Shown here piece after piece: positions 10,539-22,700 of a stretch of DNA of 64,000 nt (within the stretch, counting starts at the first letter, position 1; each line of letters starts with the position of its first letter). The stretch covers positions 1,984,001 to 2,048,000 of the forward strand of contig BSBM01001436.1 of assembly GCA_027924585.1 (NCBI GenBank), read 5' to 3'. The notes under the pieces are model-generated. The model was given only the letters and a program-made list of their open reading frames with translations, ran no database searches and was not told where the DNA came from. The stretch comes from Larix kaempferi (lineage: Eukaryota > Streptophyta > Pinopsida > Pinales > Pinaceae). The position numbers and the translations under genes were made by a program.

Positions 10539-11640
10539 ATGTTAGGGGGAAAGGATATCATCCAGCTAAAGAGTAATTATACCCCCAAAGGCTTGATACC
10601 CCTGGAAAAACTATTCGACCAGAATGACGTGGCTAAGAATCCTAAGGTCGAGCCTGCCAACGATGTTGTGGAAGACCAGAACTTGGGTACCAAGGAAGAG
10701 CCTCGAATTGTAAAATTATCCAAAAAGCTTCCTACTAAAGAAAGGCATGAGTATGTGTAGTTGATGAAGAAGTACACTGATGTTTTTTCTTGGAGCTACG
10801 AGGACCTAAAGGAGTATGACACTTCCATTATACAACACTCCATCCCAATCAAGCCTGGAGAGAATCCTTTCAGGCAGAAGCTGCGGAGAATAAACCCTAA
10901 CTTGTTTCCTGTGACAGAGAAGGAAATCAAGAAATTGTTCAATGCCAAGATCATTGTCACCTTGAGATTTTCAAAGTGGATAGCTAATCTGGTACCTGTC
11001 AGGAAAAAGAATGGTGAGATCAGGATATGTATAGACTTCAGGAACCTTAACAAAGTGTCACTGAAAGATAACTACCCATTTCCAAATATGGAGCATATCC
11101 TGTAGAAGGTGGTAGGAGCTGAGAGGATATCAATGATGGATGGGTTCTCAGGGTATAATCAAGTCAAAGTGTGACTAGAAGACCAAGAAAAGACTGCCTT
11201 CACTACTCCCTAGGGCGCATTCTTGTATGCAAAGATGCCCTTTGGCTAATTAATGCAGGGGCCACCTTCCAGCGTGAAATGGACATAGCCTTTGCTTAAG
11301 AGAAAGATAGGTTTGTGGTGGTTTATATGGATGATATAACAGTTTATTCTAGTTCTGACAGAGAACACCTTAAGCATTTGGAGAAGGTCTTTATCAAATG
11401 CAGGAAATATGGTATTTGTCTTAATCCAAAGAAGTCAAATTTTACATTAGAATAAGCAAAGCTCCTTGGGAATATCATTTCAAAAGATGGTATCAAGATC
11501 GACCCAGAGAGAGTTAGTGAAATTGAGAAGGTAGGGGAACCAAGGAGCAAGAAAGAGGTGCAGTATCTCATTGGGCAAGTAGGATTCCTAAGAAGATTTA
11601 TCCCCAGTTTTGCAGAAATAATGAGAAGCATTACAAACAT
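10539..11640 (+). pseudogene. Tat copy 2 reverse transcriptase
   Basis: This is the RNA-dependent DNA polymerase of the element. The readable frames are 10539-10760 and 10761-11105, then shifted frames to 11640. Motifs: DVFSWSYEDL, the IKPGENPFRQKLRR entry, WIANLVPVRKKNGEIRICIDFRNLNK (fingers), MMDGFSGYNQ (palm Asp), MPFG with a following stop, and YMDDITVYS with the catalytic YMDD at 11324-11335. The thumb follows, with HLKHLEKVF, NPKKSNF and IDPERV. Breaks include TAG 10758, TAG 11103, TGA near 11173, TAG near 11211, TAA near 11248 and a frameshift near 11262. It is the usual Ty3/gypsy type. Confidence 0.88.
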
Positions 11641-11679
11641 GCTGAGAAAAGAAAATCAGAGAAAATGGATAGAAGAGGT

Positions 11680-12094
11680 TAGGGAATAATTCAAAGGCAT
11701 TAAGAAGGCCATCACCGAAGCCCCAGTCCTAGCCAGCCCAGATTTTTCTAAAGATTTCCTGATTTTTTCCTATGCATCTGAACATACAGTGGCTGGAGTA
11801 CTTTTGCAGAAGAATAGCCAGAATGCTGAGCAACCGATTGCATTTTTTAGCAGAGTGTTGAGAGATGGGGAATTAAAATATGACATAATGGAGAAGCAAG
11901 CATATGCTTTGGTGAAGTCCTTGAAATATTTCAGAGTATACATCCTGCATTCACATATTATTGCACATGTCCCAAATAATTCAATGAAGAGAATCCTCAC
12001 CCAGCCAGATCCTGAGGGGAAAAGGGAAAAGTGGATTGTTGTTCTGTTGGAGTATGATCTAGAGATCAAACCTACCAAGCCGGTGAAGGGATAG
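11680..12094 (+). pseudogene. Tat copy 2 native RNase H and tether
   Basis: This matches the domain at 1-497, with the same SYASEHTVAGVLLQ first strand that lacks the catalytic Asp, and a FFSRVLRDGELKYDIMEKQAYALV helix. It is open from about 11789 to TAG 12092. With the aRNH upstream, the element has two RNase H domains, the native one being degenerate. The tether to integrase continues with frameshifts to 12190. Confidence 0.82.
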
Positions 12095-12189
12095 GGGTTG
12101 GAAAAAATGATGTCTGAGGCAAATTGTGAATCTCTGCAAATAAATTTCTTGGAGGACCATTCAAGGTAGCTGGACACAGGAGTATAGGT

Positions 12190-12428
12190 AATACAAGATT
12201 TCTCTATTTCTCCTTGGTATGCTGACATTGTATATGTGCTGCAAAATTTGCAAGCCGCTGCAGGGTTGAGAAAAACAAGGTCAGGTCTATAAAATTGAAG
12301 GCTACCAAATTCCGCATCATGAACCAATACTTATATTGGAAAGATCCCGGGGGTATACTGTTGAACTGCTTGCTAGAAAATGAAGCTCAATAAACTAGGA
12401 AATATTTTCATAAGGGATATTGTGGGGG
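12190..12428 (+). pseudogene. Tat copy 2 integrase, 5' part, split by copia insertion
   Basis: This is the integrase start up to its zinc domain, colinear with 490-735 of copy 1. It carries two frameshifts and stops relative to copy 1 and is cut at TGTGGGGGTCACC, where the copia element entered (target duplication TCACC, 12429-12433). It continues at 17684. Confidence 0.8.
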
Positions 12429-12433
12429 TCACC

Positions 12434-13046
12434 TATTGGTTATGGAGCCAGATCTTCTAGCCTCATAGATGATATTGTATTAGTCGTGTTTGTACCCCAG
12501 TTCTATATGATGTGTAGGTGGACTGTACACTCACCCCAGCGGGGGGGGTGTGGGGGGGCATCGCCCCCCCACGGGGTTCCAGGGGGGCCCATCCCCCCTG
12601 GCTGGGGGGTCCGGGGGTAGCGCCCCTGAGAAATGGGGGTTCGGAGGCAACGCCCCCGAAGAAAATTTTTGGGGCTGTTTTCGCCAGCTGTTTTGCGGGC
12701 CCATGGTTTTGGGTATCCCGTGGTATTTTCCCATTGTATTTCCCTTATAAAAGAAAGACATTGTAATACGGCTAGGGTTGATGTATTAGGTTTTATGCAT
12801 TGTAAAGATCTTTGAGATCTGGAGAGAGACTGTAAAACAGAGAAGAGGAAGTGCAGCGGTTGTGCTGCAGGTTGTATCCCTTCGACTTGCTGGACGGTAA
12901 TAATAATAAGGACTGGCAAATTCAGTGTGGACGTAGCCCAAGTTGGGTGAACCACGATATATCTGTGTCTCTCTTGTAATGTGTATGTGTGATTATATTT
13001 GCATTTCTGTTTATTGTTATTGCTCCGCGATCCTGTTTTTCTAACA
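12434..13046 (+). repeat. 5' LTR of first copia
   Basis: It begins TATTGGTTATGG (the 3' LTR has TGTTGG, so the first dinucleotide TG has mutated) and ends CTAACA. It carries a very G/C-rich stretch at 12533-12660 with long G and C runs, then CCCTTATAAAAG (TATA, about 12743-12752), the likely core promoter. It is 613 bp, against 592 bp in the 3' LTR, because of an indel in the G/C-rich stretch. Confidence 0.92.
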
Positions 13047-13048
13047 AT

Positions 13049-13060
13049 TGGTATCAGAGC
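13049..13060 (+). other. Primer-binding site, initiator tRNA-Met type (first copia)
   Basis: TGGTATCAGAGC, two bases after the LTR end. It is the standard plant copia primer site complementary to the 3' end of initiator tRNA-Met. Confidence 0.92.
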
Positions 13061-13121
13061 CAAAGGTCTATTTGGCAGATAAACCCGCAGGAAGCTAGGG
13101 TTTCTGGTTCGAGTGGGAGCA

Positions 13122-16100
13122 ATGGCAGAAGAAGGAAAGTTTAAGGTCGAGAAGTTTAACGGCCAAAACTTCGGGTTATGGAAGATGCAAATGGAGGACT
13201 ATCTGTACCAGAAGGATCTATTCCTACCGTTGGGAGGAAAAGCAAAGCAGCCGACGACTATGAAGGACGAAGAATGGGTGGTTCTTGACAGAAAGGCTCT
13301 GGGAACAATACGGTTGAGCCTGGCTTCGTCGGTGGCTTTCAATATCTCAAAAGAAACGACAACAGAGGGTTTGATGAAAGCATTGGGTAAGCTGTATGAA
13401 AAACCCTCGGCTTCCAACAAGGTATTTCTAATGAAGCGTTTATTTAATATGAAGATGTCTGAAGGTGGATCTGTTACTGATCATTTAAATGAGTTTAATA
13501 CGGTTACAAATCAGCTAAGTTCTGTAAGTGTGAACTTTGATGATGAGGTTAGGGCTCTTCTAATCTTGTGTTCATTGCCAGAAAGCTGGAATAGCTTGGT
13601 CATGGCTGTAAGTAACTCTGTCTCTGGTTCAAACACCTTGAAATTTGATGATGTTATTGGTGTTATTCTTAGCGAGGAAATGCGAAGAAAAAGCACAGGT
13701 GAGACATCAGGTAATGCGTTGACCATGGAGAGCAGAGGAAGACAAAAGGAGAGAGGAAAGAGCCAAGGTAATCGTGGAAAGTCTAAAACGGGCAGATCTA
13801 AGTCCAGACTGGGAAAGATAGAGTGCTGGAACTGTGGAAAGAAAGGACATCTGAAGAAAGAGTGCAAATCTCTAAAGAAGAAAGGAGATGCACAGAAGGA
13901 AACTACCCAGGAAGCAAATGTAGCAGGTGATGTGTTACAAGATGCTTTGATTCTTGCATTAGATAATACTAGTGATTATTGGGTAGTAGATTCAGGAGCT
14001 TCATGTCATGCTACACCCCATAGGAAATACTTTCATGAGTATGTTCCTGGCGATTTTGGACATGTTTTATTGGGTGATGATGAGCCATGTAAAATTGTTG
14101 GAATGGGTAAGGTATGGATAAAAGTTAAGAATGGAACTGATTGGTTGTTGAAAGATGTTAGGCATATTCCTGCTATGAAAAGAAATCTGATCTCAACAGG
14201 GCAGTTGGGAGATGGCGGCTGTCTATCTACGTTCGGAAAAAAGTGGTGGAAGATCACTAAAGGATCAATGGTGATAGCAAAAGAAGACAGAGTAGGTACG
14301 TTGTATTTATGTCCTCATAATACTGACCATTCTATCTCTTTAGCTTCCACAGGAACAGATACAGAATTGTGGCATCATAGGCTTGGCCACATGAGTGAGA
14401 AGGGGATGCAGATTCTCCACTCAAGAAACTTGCTGCCGGATTTGAAGCAGGTAAGTTTGGAATTCTGTGAAAACTGTGTTTATGGAAAACAGAAGAGAGT
14501 CAGATTTATCAGGGTTGGGAAACAGAAGAAGAATGAAAAATTAGAGCTTGTGCATACAGATGTATGGGGACCGGCTCAGGTACAATCTCTTGGTGGCTCT
14601 CATTATTATGTTACATTTATTGATGATGCAACTAGAAAAACTTGGGTTTATTGCATTAGACAGAAATCTGATGTGTTTGCTACTTTTAAGAAGTGGAAAG
14701 CTTTGGTTGAGAATGAGACAGGAAAAAGGTTGAAGTGTCTCAGATCTGATAATGGAGGTGAGTACTGCGGCAAGGAGTTTGATAGTTACTGTTCATACCA
14801 TGGGATTCGTAGAGAGAAGACAGTCCCAGGAACACCATAGGAAAATGGTGTGTCAGAAAGGATGAACAGAACGATCATGGAGCGTGCAAGGTGTATGCGA
14901 CTGCATGCAGGGTTGCCCTTACAGTTTTGGGCGGATGCTGTAAATACTGCTGTTTATTTAATAAACAGAGGACCTTCAAGTGCTTTGGATGGTGGTATTC
15001 CAGAGGAAGCATGGACAGATAAAAAGGTAAACTACTCATTTCTGAGAACGTTTGGTTGTGAAGCATTTGTCCATATTGATAAAGAAAATAGAACAAAGCT
15101 TGAAGCTAAATCCAAGAAATGTACCTTTATTGGATATGGGGTTGATGAATTTGGTTATCGTTTATGGGATTATGAAAATAACAAAATCATCAGGAGTAGA
15201 GATGTGATATTCAATGAAAAGGTCATGTATAAAGATCAGTTGCAGGGAAAGAAACAGGAAAAGGAAAGCACAGAGTACATAGTGCTTGATGAAGATGAAG
15301 TTAAAGAAAATGAAGTTCCGAAGGTGCCAGAAAATCAAGAGCAGCAGCAAGTACCTGAAACTCCTGCAACTGTAAGAAGATCTACCAGGTTAAGTAGACT
15401 CCCTGAACGATACTCTCCTTCAATGTATTATTTATTGATGACTGATTCTGGTGAACCAGAATGTTATGAAGAAGCAATGCAGGTGGAAACTAGAAAGAAG
15501 TGGGAGCAAGGCATGAATGAGGAGATGGACTCATTGGTAGGAAACCAGACTTGGGATTTGGTTAAGTTGCCTGCTGGTAAAAGAGCATTGCAAAACAAAT
15601 GGATTTACAGGTTGAAGGAAGAAGAAGGAGGTAAGAAGCGGTACAAGGATAGACTTGTTGTAAAGGGGTTTGCACAGAAGAAAGGTATAGATTTTGATGA
15701 AATATTTTCTCCTGTTGTAAAGATGAATTCAATTAGGACTATCTTAAGTCTAGTGGCGGTAGAAGATTTGCATCTTGAACAGTTAGATGTAAAAATAGCC
15801 TTCCTCCATGGGGATTTGGAAGAAGAAATATATATGCAGCAGCCACAAGGGTATGAGGTCAAAGGTAAGGAGGATCTGGTATGCAGGTTGAAAAAGAGCT
15901 TGTATGGTTTGAAGCAAGCTCCAAGGCAGTGGTATCTAAAGTTTGACAGGTTTATGACAGAACAAGGTTATAGTAGATGTCATTCTGACCACTGTGTTTA
16001 TTTCAAGAAGCTAGACAATGGAAGATATATTATCTTGTTATTGTATGTGGATGACATGCTTGTTGCAGGGTCTGACATGCAGGATATAAATGTACTCAAA

Positions 16101-17006
16101 AGGAAGCTAGCTAATTCATTTGCGATGAAGGATTTGGGTGCTGCAAAGCAAATCCTTGGTATGAGAATAATGAGAGACAGGAAAAATCGCAAATTGACAT
16201 TGTCTCAAAGTGAGAACATACAAAAGGTGTTGGAGAGGTTCAGAATGCAGAATGCAAAACCTGTAAGTACACCTTTGGCTAGCCATTTCAGTCTAAGTAA
16301 GGAAATGTGTCCCAAGACACAAGAAGAGACAGATTACATGTCCAAGGTTCCCTATCAATCAGCAGTTGGCAGCTTGATGTATGCCATGGTGTGCACAAGA
16401 CCAGATATTGCACATGCAGTGGGAGTTGTGAGCAGATATATGAACAATCCAGGTAAAGAACATTGGAAGGAAGTACAGTGGATTCTCAGGTATTTGAGAG
16501 GTACTACCACTGAGGCATTATGTTTTGGAGGTTTAGACACTGTTCTACAAGGATATGTTGATGCAGATATGGCAGGTGACAAGGATAGCAGGAGGAGTAC
16601 CACAGGGTATGTGTTTACTGTAGGTGGAACAGCAGTAAGCTGGATTTCGAAACTACAGAAGGTTGTTGCACTTTCAACAACAGAAGCAGAGTATGTTGCC
16701 ATTACAGAGGCTAGTAAAGAGATGATTTGGTTGCAGAGGTTTATGGAGGAAGTGGGTAAGAAGCAGAAGGATAGCAGACTGTATAGTGACAGCCAGAGTG
16801 CCATTCATCTTGCAAAGAACTCAGCATTCCATTCCAGGACTAAACATATACAGCTCAAGTACCATTTCATACGCTCTGTTCTGGAAGATGAACTGTTAAA
16901 GTTGGAAAAGATACATACTAGCCAGAATCCTGCAGACATGTTCACAAAGGTAGTGACCAGAGAGAAATTGAGTTCGTGCTCGGTTTCAGTTGGCCTTCTA
17001 GCATGA
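13122..17006 (+). pseudogene. Copia gag-pol polyprotein with one in-frame stop
   Basis: This is one continuous frame of about 1,294 codons. I take ATG 13122 as the start (MAEEGKFKVEKFNGQNF); the longer frame upstream begins with GTG. Domains: gag with FGLWKMQMEDYL near residue 17 and a CCHC zinc knuckle, CWNCGKKGHLKKEC, from residue 235; protease with DSGAS, Asp at residue 290; integrase with the HHCC motif (HHRLGHM, CENCVYGK), Asp in HTDVWGP near 480, Asp in RSDNGGEY near 543 and Glu in ENGVSER at 579; reverse transcriptase with YGLKQAPRQWY and YVDD from 975; RNase H with YVDADMAGD, STTEAEY and SDSQSAIHLA. The only break seen is TAG 14838-14840, at residue 573 in the integrase, where relatives have Gln. 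It ends at TGA 17004-17006. Confidence 0.9.
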
Positions 17007-17091
17007 AGGTGAAGAGGAGAAATTTGCCAAGTCCAAGTCCAGCAAGTGCAGCAGCGGTGGAGTTGTTGTGATCAGTCTCCAAGTGGGAGAT

Positions 17092-17683
17092 TGTTGGTTA
17101 TGGAGCCAGATCTTCTAGTCTCATAGATGATATTGTATTAGTCGTGTTTGTACCCCAGTTCTATATGATGTGTAGGTGGACTGTACACTCACCCCGGCGG
17201 GGGGGGTGTGGGGGGGCATTGCCCCCCCACGGGGTTCCAGGGGGGTCCGGGGGGTAGCGCCCTCGAGAAATGGGGGTTCGGGGGCAACGCCCCCGAAGAA
17301 AATTTTTGGGGCTGTTTTCGCCAGCTGTTTTGCGGGCCCATGGTTTTGGGTATCCCGTGGTATTTTCCCATTATATTTCCCTTATAAAAGAAAGACATTG
17401 TAATACGGCTAGGGTTGATGTATTAGGTTTTATGCATTGTAAAGATCTTTGAGATCTGGAGAGAGACTGTAAAACAGAGAAGAGGAAGTGCAGCGGTTGT
17501 GCTACAGGTTGTATCCCTTCGACTTGCTGGACGGTAATAATAATAAGGACTGGCAAATTCAGTGTGGACGTAGCCCAAGTTGGGTGAACCACGATATATC
17601 TGTGTCTCTCTTGTAATGTGTATGTGTGATTATATTTGCATTTCTGTTTATTGTTATTGCTCTGCGATCCTGTTTTTCTAACA
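17092..17683 (+). repeat. 3' LTR of first copia
   Basis: It begins TGTTGGTTATGG right after the purine tract and ends CTAACA, followed by TCACC. It is near-identical to the 5' LTR. The G/C-rich stretch (17200-17300) is about 21 bp shorter. Confidence 0.92.
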
Positions 17684-17688
17684 TCACC

Positions 17689-18710
17689 ATTCATGGAAGG
17701 TGATAGCCAACAAGATTTTGAGGGTTGGTTTATATTGGCCTTCTCTGTTTGCTGATGTATATAAGGAGACTATTACTTGCCATCAATGCCAGATCTTCGA
17801 TGGTAAGAGGAAGTTGGTTTCACTTCCCCTCAACCCAATCTCAATGGAAGCACCATTTCAGCAGTGGGGGTTAGACTTCATTGGGAAGATAAAACCAAAC
17901 CCCTCTGGTCAACACAAGTGGATCCTTACAGCCACAGATTATTTTACTAAATGGATTGAGGCCATACCTGCTAGGAGGGAAACTGAGAATGTTATCATGG
18001 ATTTTCTGGAAGATAACATCTTAGCCAAATTTGGGTGCCCCAAGATAATTGTAACAGACAATGCAGCAGCTTTTAAGTCCAAGAAAATGATAAATTTCTA
18101 TCACAAATACCACATCATCCTAAACCATTCCACTGCATACTACCCAAAAGGAAATGGGCTGGTAGAATCCTCTAACAAAAGCTTGGTGAGGATAATTAAA
18201 AAGATGTTGGAGGAAAACAAAAGGGCCTGGCACACAAAATTGAAATATGCTTTGTGGGCTGACAGGATTAGCTCTAAAATGGCCATTGGGATGTCACCTT
18301 TTCAGTTGGTGTATGGAGCAGAAGTTGTTTTTCCCACCTCATTGGGGCTGCCATACATGAAGCTATTACAGGGGTAGGAGGACGAACCTAACCATATGCA
18401 GAGAAGAGTGAACCAGATAATAGAATTAAATGAGTTGAGGGATAAAGCATATGATAAAGTACAAGTACACCAGGAGAAGAATACCTTTGATAGGAAGGTG
18501 AAAGAAGAGCAGTTTCAGGTTAATGATTTAGTTTTAAAATGGGATGCTCCTAAAGAAGATAAACATGGAAATTTTGATCATATGTGGGTGGGCCCATATA
18601 TCATTGCAACAAACAGGGGTGTGAACTCATTCATCCTGGAACATTAAGATGGGTCTCCTTGGACAGGAGGTCCAGTGAATGGGAGATTTTTGAAGCATTA
18701 CCTATCCTGA
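17689..18710 (+). pseudogene. Tat copy 2 integrase, 3' part
   Basis: This continues the integrase after the copia insertion. The zinc domain ends with CHQCQIFDGK. The catalytic triad is intact: Asp in WGLDFIG (17874), Asp in VTDNAAAF (18057) and Glu in LVESSNK (18165). The core frame 17700-18377 is open until TAG 18375. The C-terminal domain, 18396-18647, has NTFDRKVKEEQFQVNDLVLKW and is cut by TAA 18645. The tail ends near 18710. This is the better preserved of the two integrase copies. Confidence 0.88.
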
Positions 18711-18987
18711 GGAGGACAGCTAACTCTTGTACCATAGTTTGTATATATTTTTGGTTTTACAGTTACATTAGATACTGATGGCTAACCAAAGGATTTGAAT
18801 CCCGAAGCGAAGGCCCTAAGATCTGGAGGGGGTAGCCATAGTTTTTGTTTTGTCTGTGTGTTCATAATAAAGCCAAGGAAGACAGGGGTTTGATGTTCTT
18901 GTCCGAGTCGCCAAAAGGATAAGGCATTGGTCTACGGGGGTTCTTTGCTACCTCGCAAGGAGGATAACATCCCCAATAGAAGCTAGA
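18711..18987 (+). other. Spacer between integrase and right LTR
   Basis: This is the counterpart of 1771-2047, with the purine run TGGAGGGGG at 18824-18832. It is non-coding. Confidence 0.45.
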
Positions 18988-19783
18988 TGTGCACCAGATT
19001 TGTGCTAAATGTTTAGAAGGGTTTTGGAGAATGAAAAGGTTCCAGATCCATGAAAGTAGCCAAAGAAAGCCTAACCCTTGATCCACAAGACCAAAGGTTG
19101 ACAATATCAAAACTTTGTGGAGTTGAACTTGGAGCCGAGATACGAATCTTGAGGAAGCTACAATCTTAATGGTGATTGGAGGATTAAATGTAAAGGAATG
19201 TACCCGTAGTACTGATTGACACTTATGGACGGTTTGGATAAAAGGCGAGGAAGATCAACGGTCACAAGCATCCTTCGCAGAAAAATTTAAAGGATTTTTA
19301 AGCACTGGCGAGGTGCTAGCCAGCAGGCAGGTCAAAGAGTGATCGACGATGGGTGGTGCAAATCAACAGTCTATAATTTGTTCGCGGTTGAGACATGTGC
19401 GAAAAGGGGTATGTTTCAAATCCACGAACTTTTGTTAAATCACGGCACCGCCCAACGGCATAGATCTAGCGGGAGGAAGATAAACGAATCAGATTTAGTT
19501 CGATGATATGACTTGCATGTAAAATCAGCAGACCAAAAATTCACGAACTCGGTAAAGGCCCACATCCTTAGATGGTCAGGATCCAGGAGGAGATCAGATC
19601 GATAGTTGAGGATACTTTTGTGAATCAAAGATGTCGTTGAGGTGGCATGTGGTGGAGTTGGAGGCCACGGGGGCTATTGGAAGGAAAAAGCTAAAGAGAT
19701 CTATGGTGGAGAATTAATTGCATAGGGTGGACGGCTGACATGGATCGATCACTATCATAGTTGTAAGGGTGATATGGCATATT

Positions 19784-19795
19784 TATATTATAAAA
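19784..19795 (+). promoter_or_regulatory. TATA-like box upstream of the U3 ORF (right LTR)
   Basis: TATATTATAAAA, identical to 2844-2855, lies 141 bp before the ATG at 19925. The spacing to the ATG is about 30 bp shorter than in the middle LTR. Confidence 0.45.
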
Positions 19796-22700
19796 TTCTC
19801 GCCAGCACGGACATTCGCATCTCATTTTTTCCCGTGTGCACCGTCCAACCAACCAGAAGCTCAAAATCCCACCTAGCTGTCGAGCGACTAGGTAGATTGT
19901 CTACTTCCACCATAAATTATTTAAATGGCTGGATTTGTTGAACCTCCAGGATTTGAGCCATCCAAGATAAACAACCTAATAGAAGATAAAGACTGTGATG
20001 TCTTTGACACCATGCTAATAAATTTCCCCATAGAGGTTGCTAAGGAGAAACTAGAGGCCATGAGAACCCAAAAGGTGGATGTCCATAACGTTTATCTTTC
20101 CTTCTTCCACTCATTTACAACCAGTCAAACGCCTAGTTTCCCTCAATTCATAGACTGGTGTGCCGGCCATTACTCCCCAGATCGAAGAGAAATCTTGAAT
20201 GCCTCAAACTCAAAAATTATGTGCTAAATAGATGCCCCCACTGTCAGAAAAGCCCTAGCTATTCCAGAAGAATTATGTCAGAAATCCCAAAGTTTTAGAA
20301 TGGAAAACCTGATCCAACATTTCCATTTAGCCCCAGCTGACCTCAAGCAGAGCTTTTATTGTGCCTCCACACTATCAAATACCTCCTTTCAAGGCACATC
20401 CTTTCCTGGTGAGGCCAACTTATTTAAAGAAGAGTCAAGATGTGTTATTTCCATGTTGGCCCAATTCCTAGGGCTGGACAGTGACCGATATATAACTGAG
20501 CCTTTAATCAGTTTATTGTTTATTATAAGCACTTGTCCCATTGATCCAGCAGACCCCAATTTGCCTACCCAGTGCGCATGCCTAAAATTTGATGAAGCCC
20601 TAGCAGACAACATCCCATCCCAGCTCATAGAATTCCCTAAAACAAGGGCCTTCAGGTTCTGGTCTTATTTATTGAAAATGTTCCTAGCAGCAAATGAAGA
20701 AAACCTACAAGGGCTAGAGGTGCAACTTACCCAAGAGATGTACTCAGATTACAAAACCTTTATGAATGACCTCATGGTAGAGATCTATTTTTTTTTCTTC
20801 CAGAAGAGGCTTCCTAGGGTGCTGCCAGAGATGAAGGACTTATTGTAGCCATCCATGGAGAAGAGGGTTGGGGATTGGTTTTTGCTGAAACATGGGACTG
20901 TGATCAAGGTTTATGATTATCCCATGCCCCCTATGTGATACCTTCCTTCCTAACCGCCAGAGTGCTCACTTTGGAATTTATAAGGAAAAAGCTGAAGGTA
21001 GAATGTGAGCACTTCCTCGATGACATGAAGTTATCTGACATCAATTTCCCATGCGAACTGGGTTCTTTCATTATAAAAAACAAGGCATCCCTCCCAAGTA
21101 TTGAACGAATGATGGGTGACATGGGATTCCCATCGAAGGCAACAATGAATTATGATCCCCACCATATAATTTCAAAGAGGAGGAAAGAAACTAGCAGGAA
21201 AGGGTATGAGCGTTTTGAGCTTGCAGGCCTAGCTAAAAGGGAAAATTGTTTAGAATATATTGACAAAGGTCAGATAGAAGTGGACCCACCAGGAGACTCC
21301 TCCTCTGTGCAATTCTTGTTTCAAAGAAGCACATCATCAGTGCCTGGTTCGCCCAGTCAAACCCCAGCAATATTAGTAGCCATACCCATTACCATTGTTT
21401 CAGGAAAATTCATCAAGCCAGAAGGTGGTGACCCCATGGATGTGGACATTCGTGCAGAAAGAGCCTCAAAGAGGAAAAAGGTGGAATAGCCTGGGAAGCA
21501 ATTAGTGACAGTGAAAGCAGGGCAGGCCAAGAAAAAGCAGGTCAGATTTCTAGTGCCATCTTTTGAGGTTAAGGAGCATGTGTTTAACAAAACACCCACT
21601 AGACTTACAACACCAAGCATGAGCAGGGCCGAGTTGTTGGAGGAATATGAAGAGAGCCTAGACAACATATCAGAAGAAGCTAAATTGTATGATGATGTGA
21701 GGAAAATCTCTAAGAAGGATGTAGCCTTGGTGGAAAACAGAAACCTTTCCCAGAATACCTTAAGCCTTTCCTTAGCCACCAAGAACAAGGCCACAGAGTT
21801 GAAAGTGAACCTAGAGGACATTCCAGTACCTGATGTAATCAATTTCCATAAAGAAACAGGTGAAGTCATCTACAACAAGTTGTTGAAGCTTGCTCTAGAG
21901 CTGTCAAAGGTGTAGGCCAGCAAAGCCAAAGTGCAGAAGCAGCTGGGATTGGAAAAGGTGGAGAACAATAGCCTGAAAGCACAAGTGAAAATGTTCCAAG
22001 CTTCACTATTGTCCTCTGAAACCCAAGAGGACAAAAGGGCTAGAATTCAGAAACTACTAGATGAAAAAGACCAGGAAATCCTGTCACTAAAGAAGAAATT
22101 GAAGATTCCATCTGCCCAACTGGTGAATACACCTGAAATTGCAAAACTAGAAGAAGAAAAAGAAGAGTTGCAAGGTAAGTTGATTGATTGCAAAGCCAAG
22201 CTATTAGAGTTTGAAGAAAGGGAGAAAAAGTGGCAAGAAGATATGAAATTGATAATGGACAATGAGGCATCCTTAAAGGTTAAGGTTGATGATCTCGAGA
22301 AGAAGTTGAAAGAAAAAGAGTAAGAGATAGAAGCCATGACCACACCCTCAATAGAATCTGGTGACTTTACCATTACAGGGAAAATAGCCAAGGCTAGTTT
22401 GGATGATACAGAAGTAATCAGACTAAAGAAGTAGAATGCCAACCTAAGGTCCTTGAAGGACACTGCAGAAAAGGATAAGGAGGCTTGGGAAACCAAGTAC
22501 TAGGCGATGCAGGATGATTATGACAAGTTGAAGCAGCAGGGTATAGGGCAAGGTGCATTGTAGGAAGCAAAGAGTATCATTTGGGATGATATTGTTGCAC
22601 ATGCAGGGGAGTTTAGGCCATATTTGGACTTCATGATAGATAGGGAAGCTGTAATCAAGCTAGCAAGGTCATCTGTCACAGTGGCCAATGAGAAGCGAAA

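Larger units (their letters stand above)
12434..17683 (+). mobile_element. Ty1/copia element, Tork/TNT1-like, nearly intact
   Basis: The element has 5' LTR 12434-13046, interior, and 3' LTR 17092-17683, total 5,250 bp. The 5-bp target duplication TCACC flanks it at 12429-12433 and 17684-17688. Removing it restores the integrase sequence seen in copy 1. The primer site and polypurine tract (AAGTGGGAGAT, just before 17092) are present. Gag-pol gene order (gag, protease, integrase, reverse transcriptase, RNase H) is copia-type. The closest resemblance I recognise is the tobacco TNT1 polyprotein (Tork lineage). The two LTRs differ at about a dozen sites, mostly C/T and G/A, plus one indel of about 21 bp. 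It is younger than its host Tat copy. Confidence 0.93.

Noticed and set aside
12503-13063. 186-codon minus-strand frame across the copia LTR
   Set aside because: It lies wholly in the LTR, is produced by G/C runs read as Pro/Gly, and recurs in shortened form in the other LTR. It is a shadow.
13113-13121. Upstream start for the copia polyprotein
   Set aside because: It is a GTG. The first ATG in frame is 13122.
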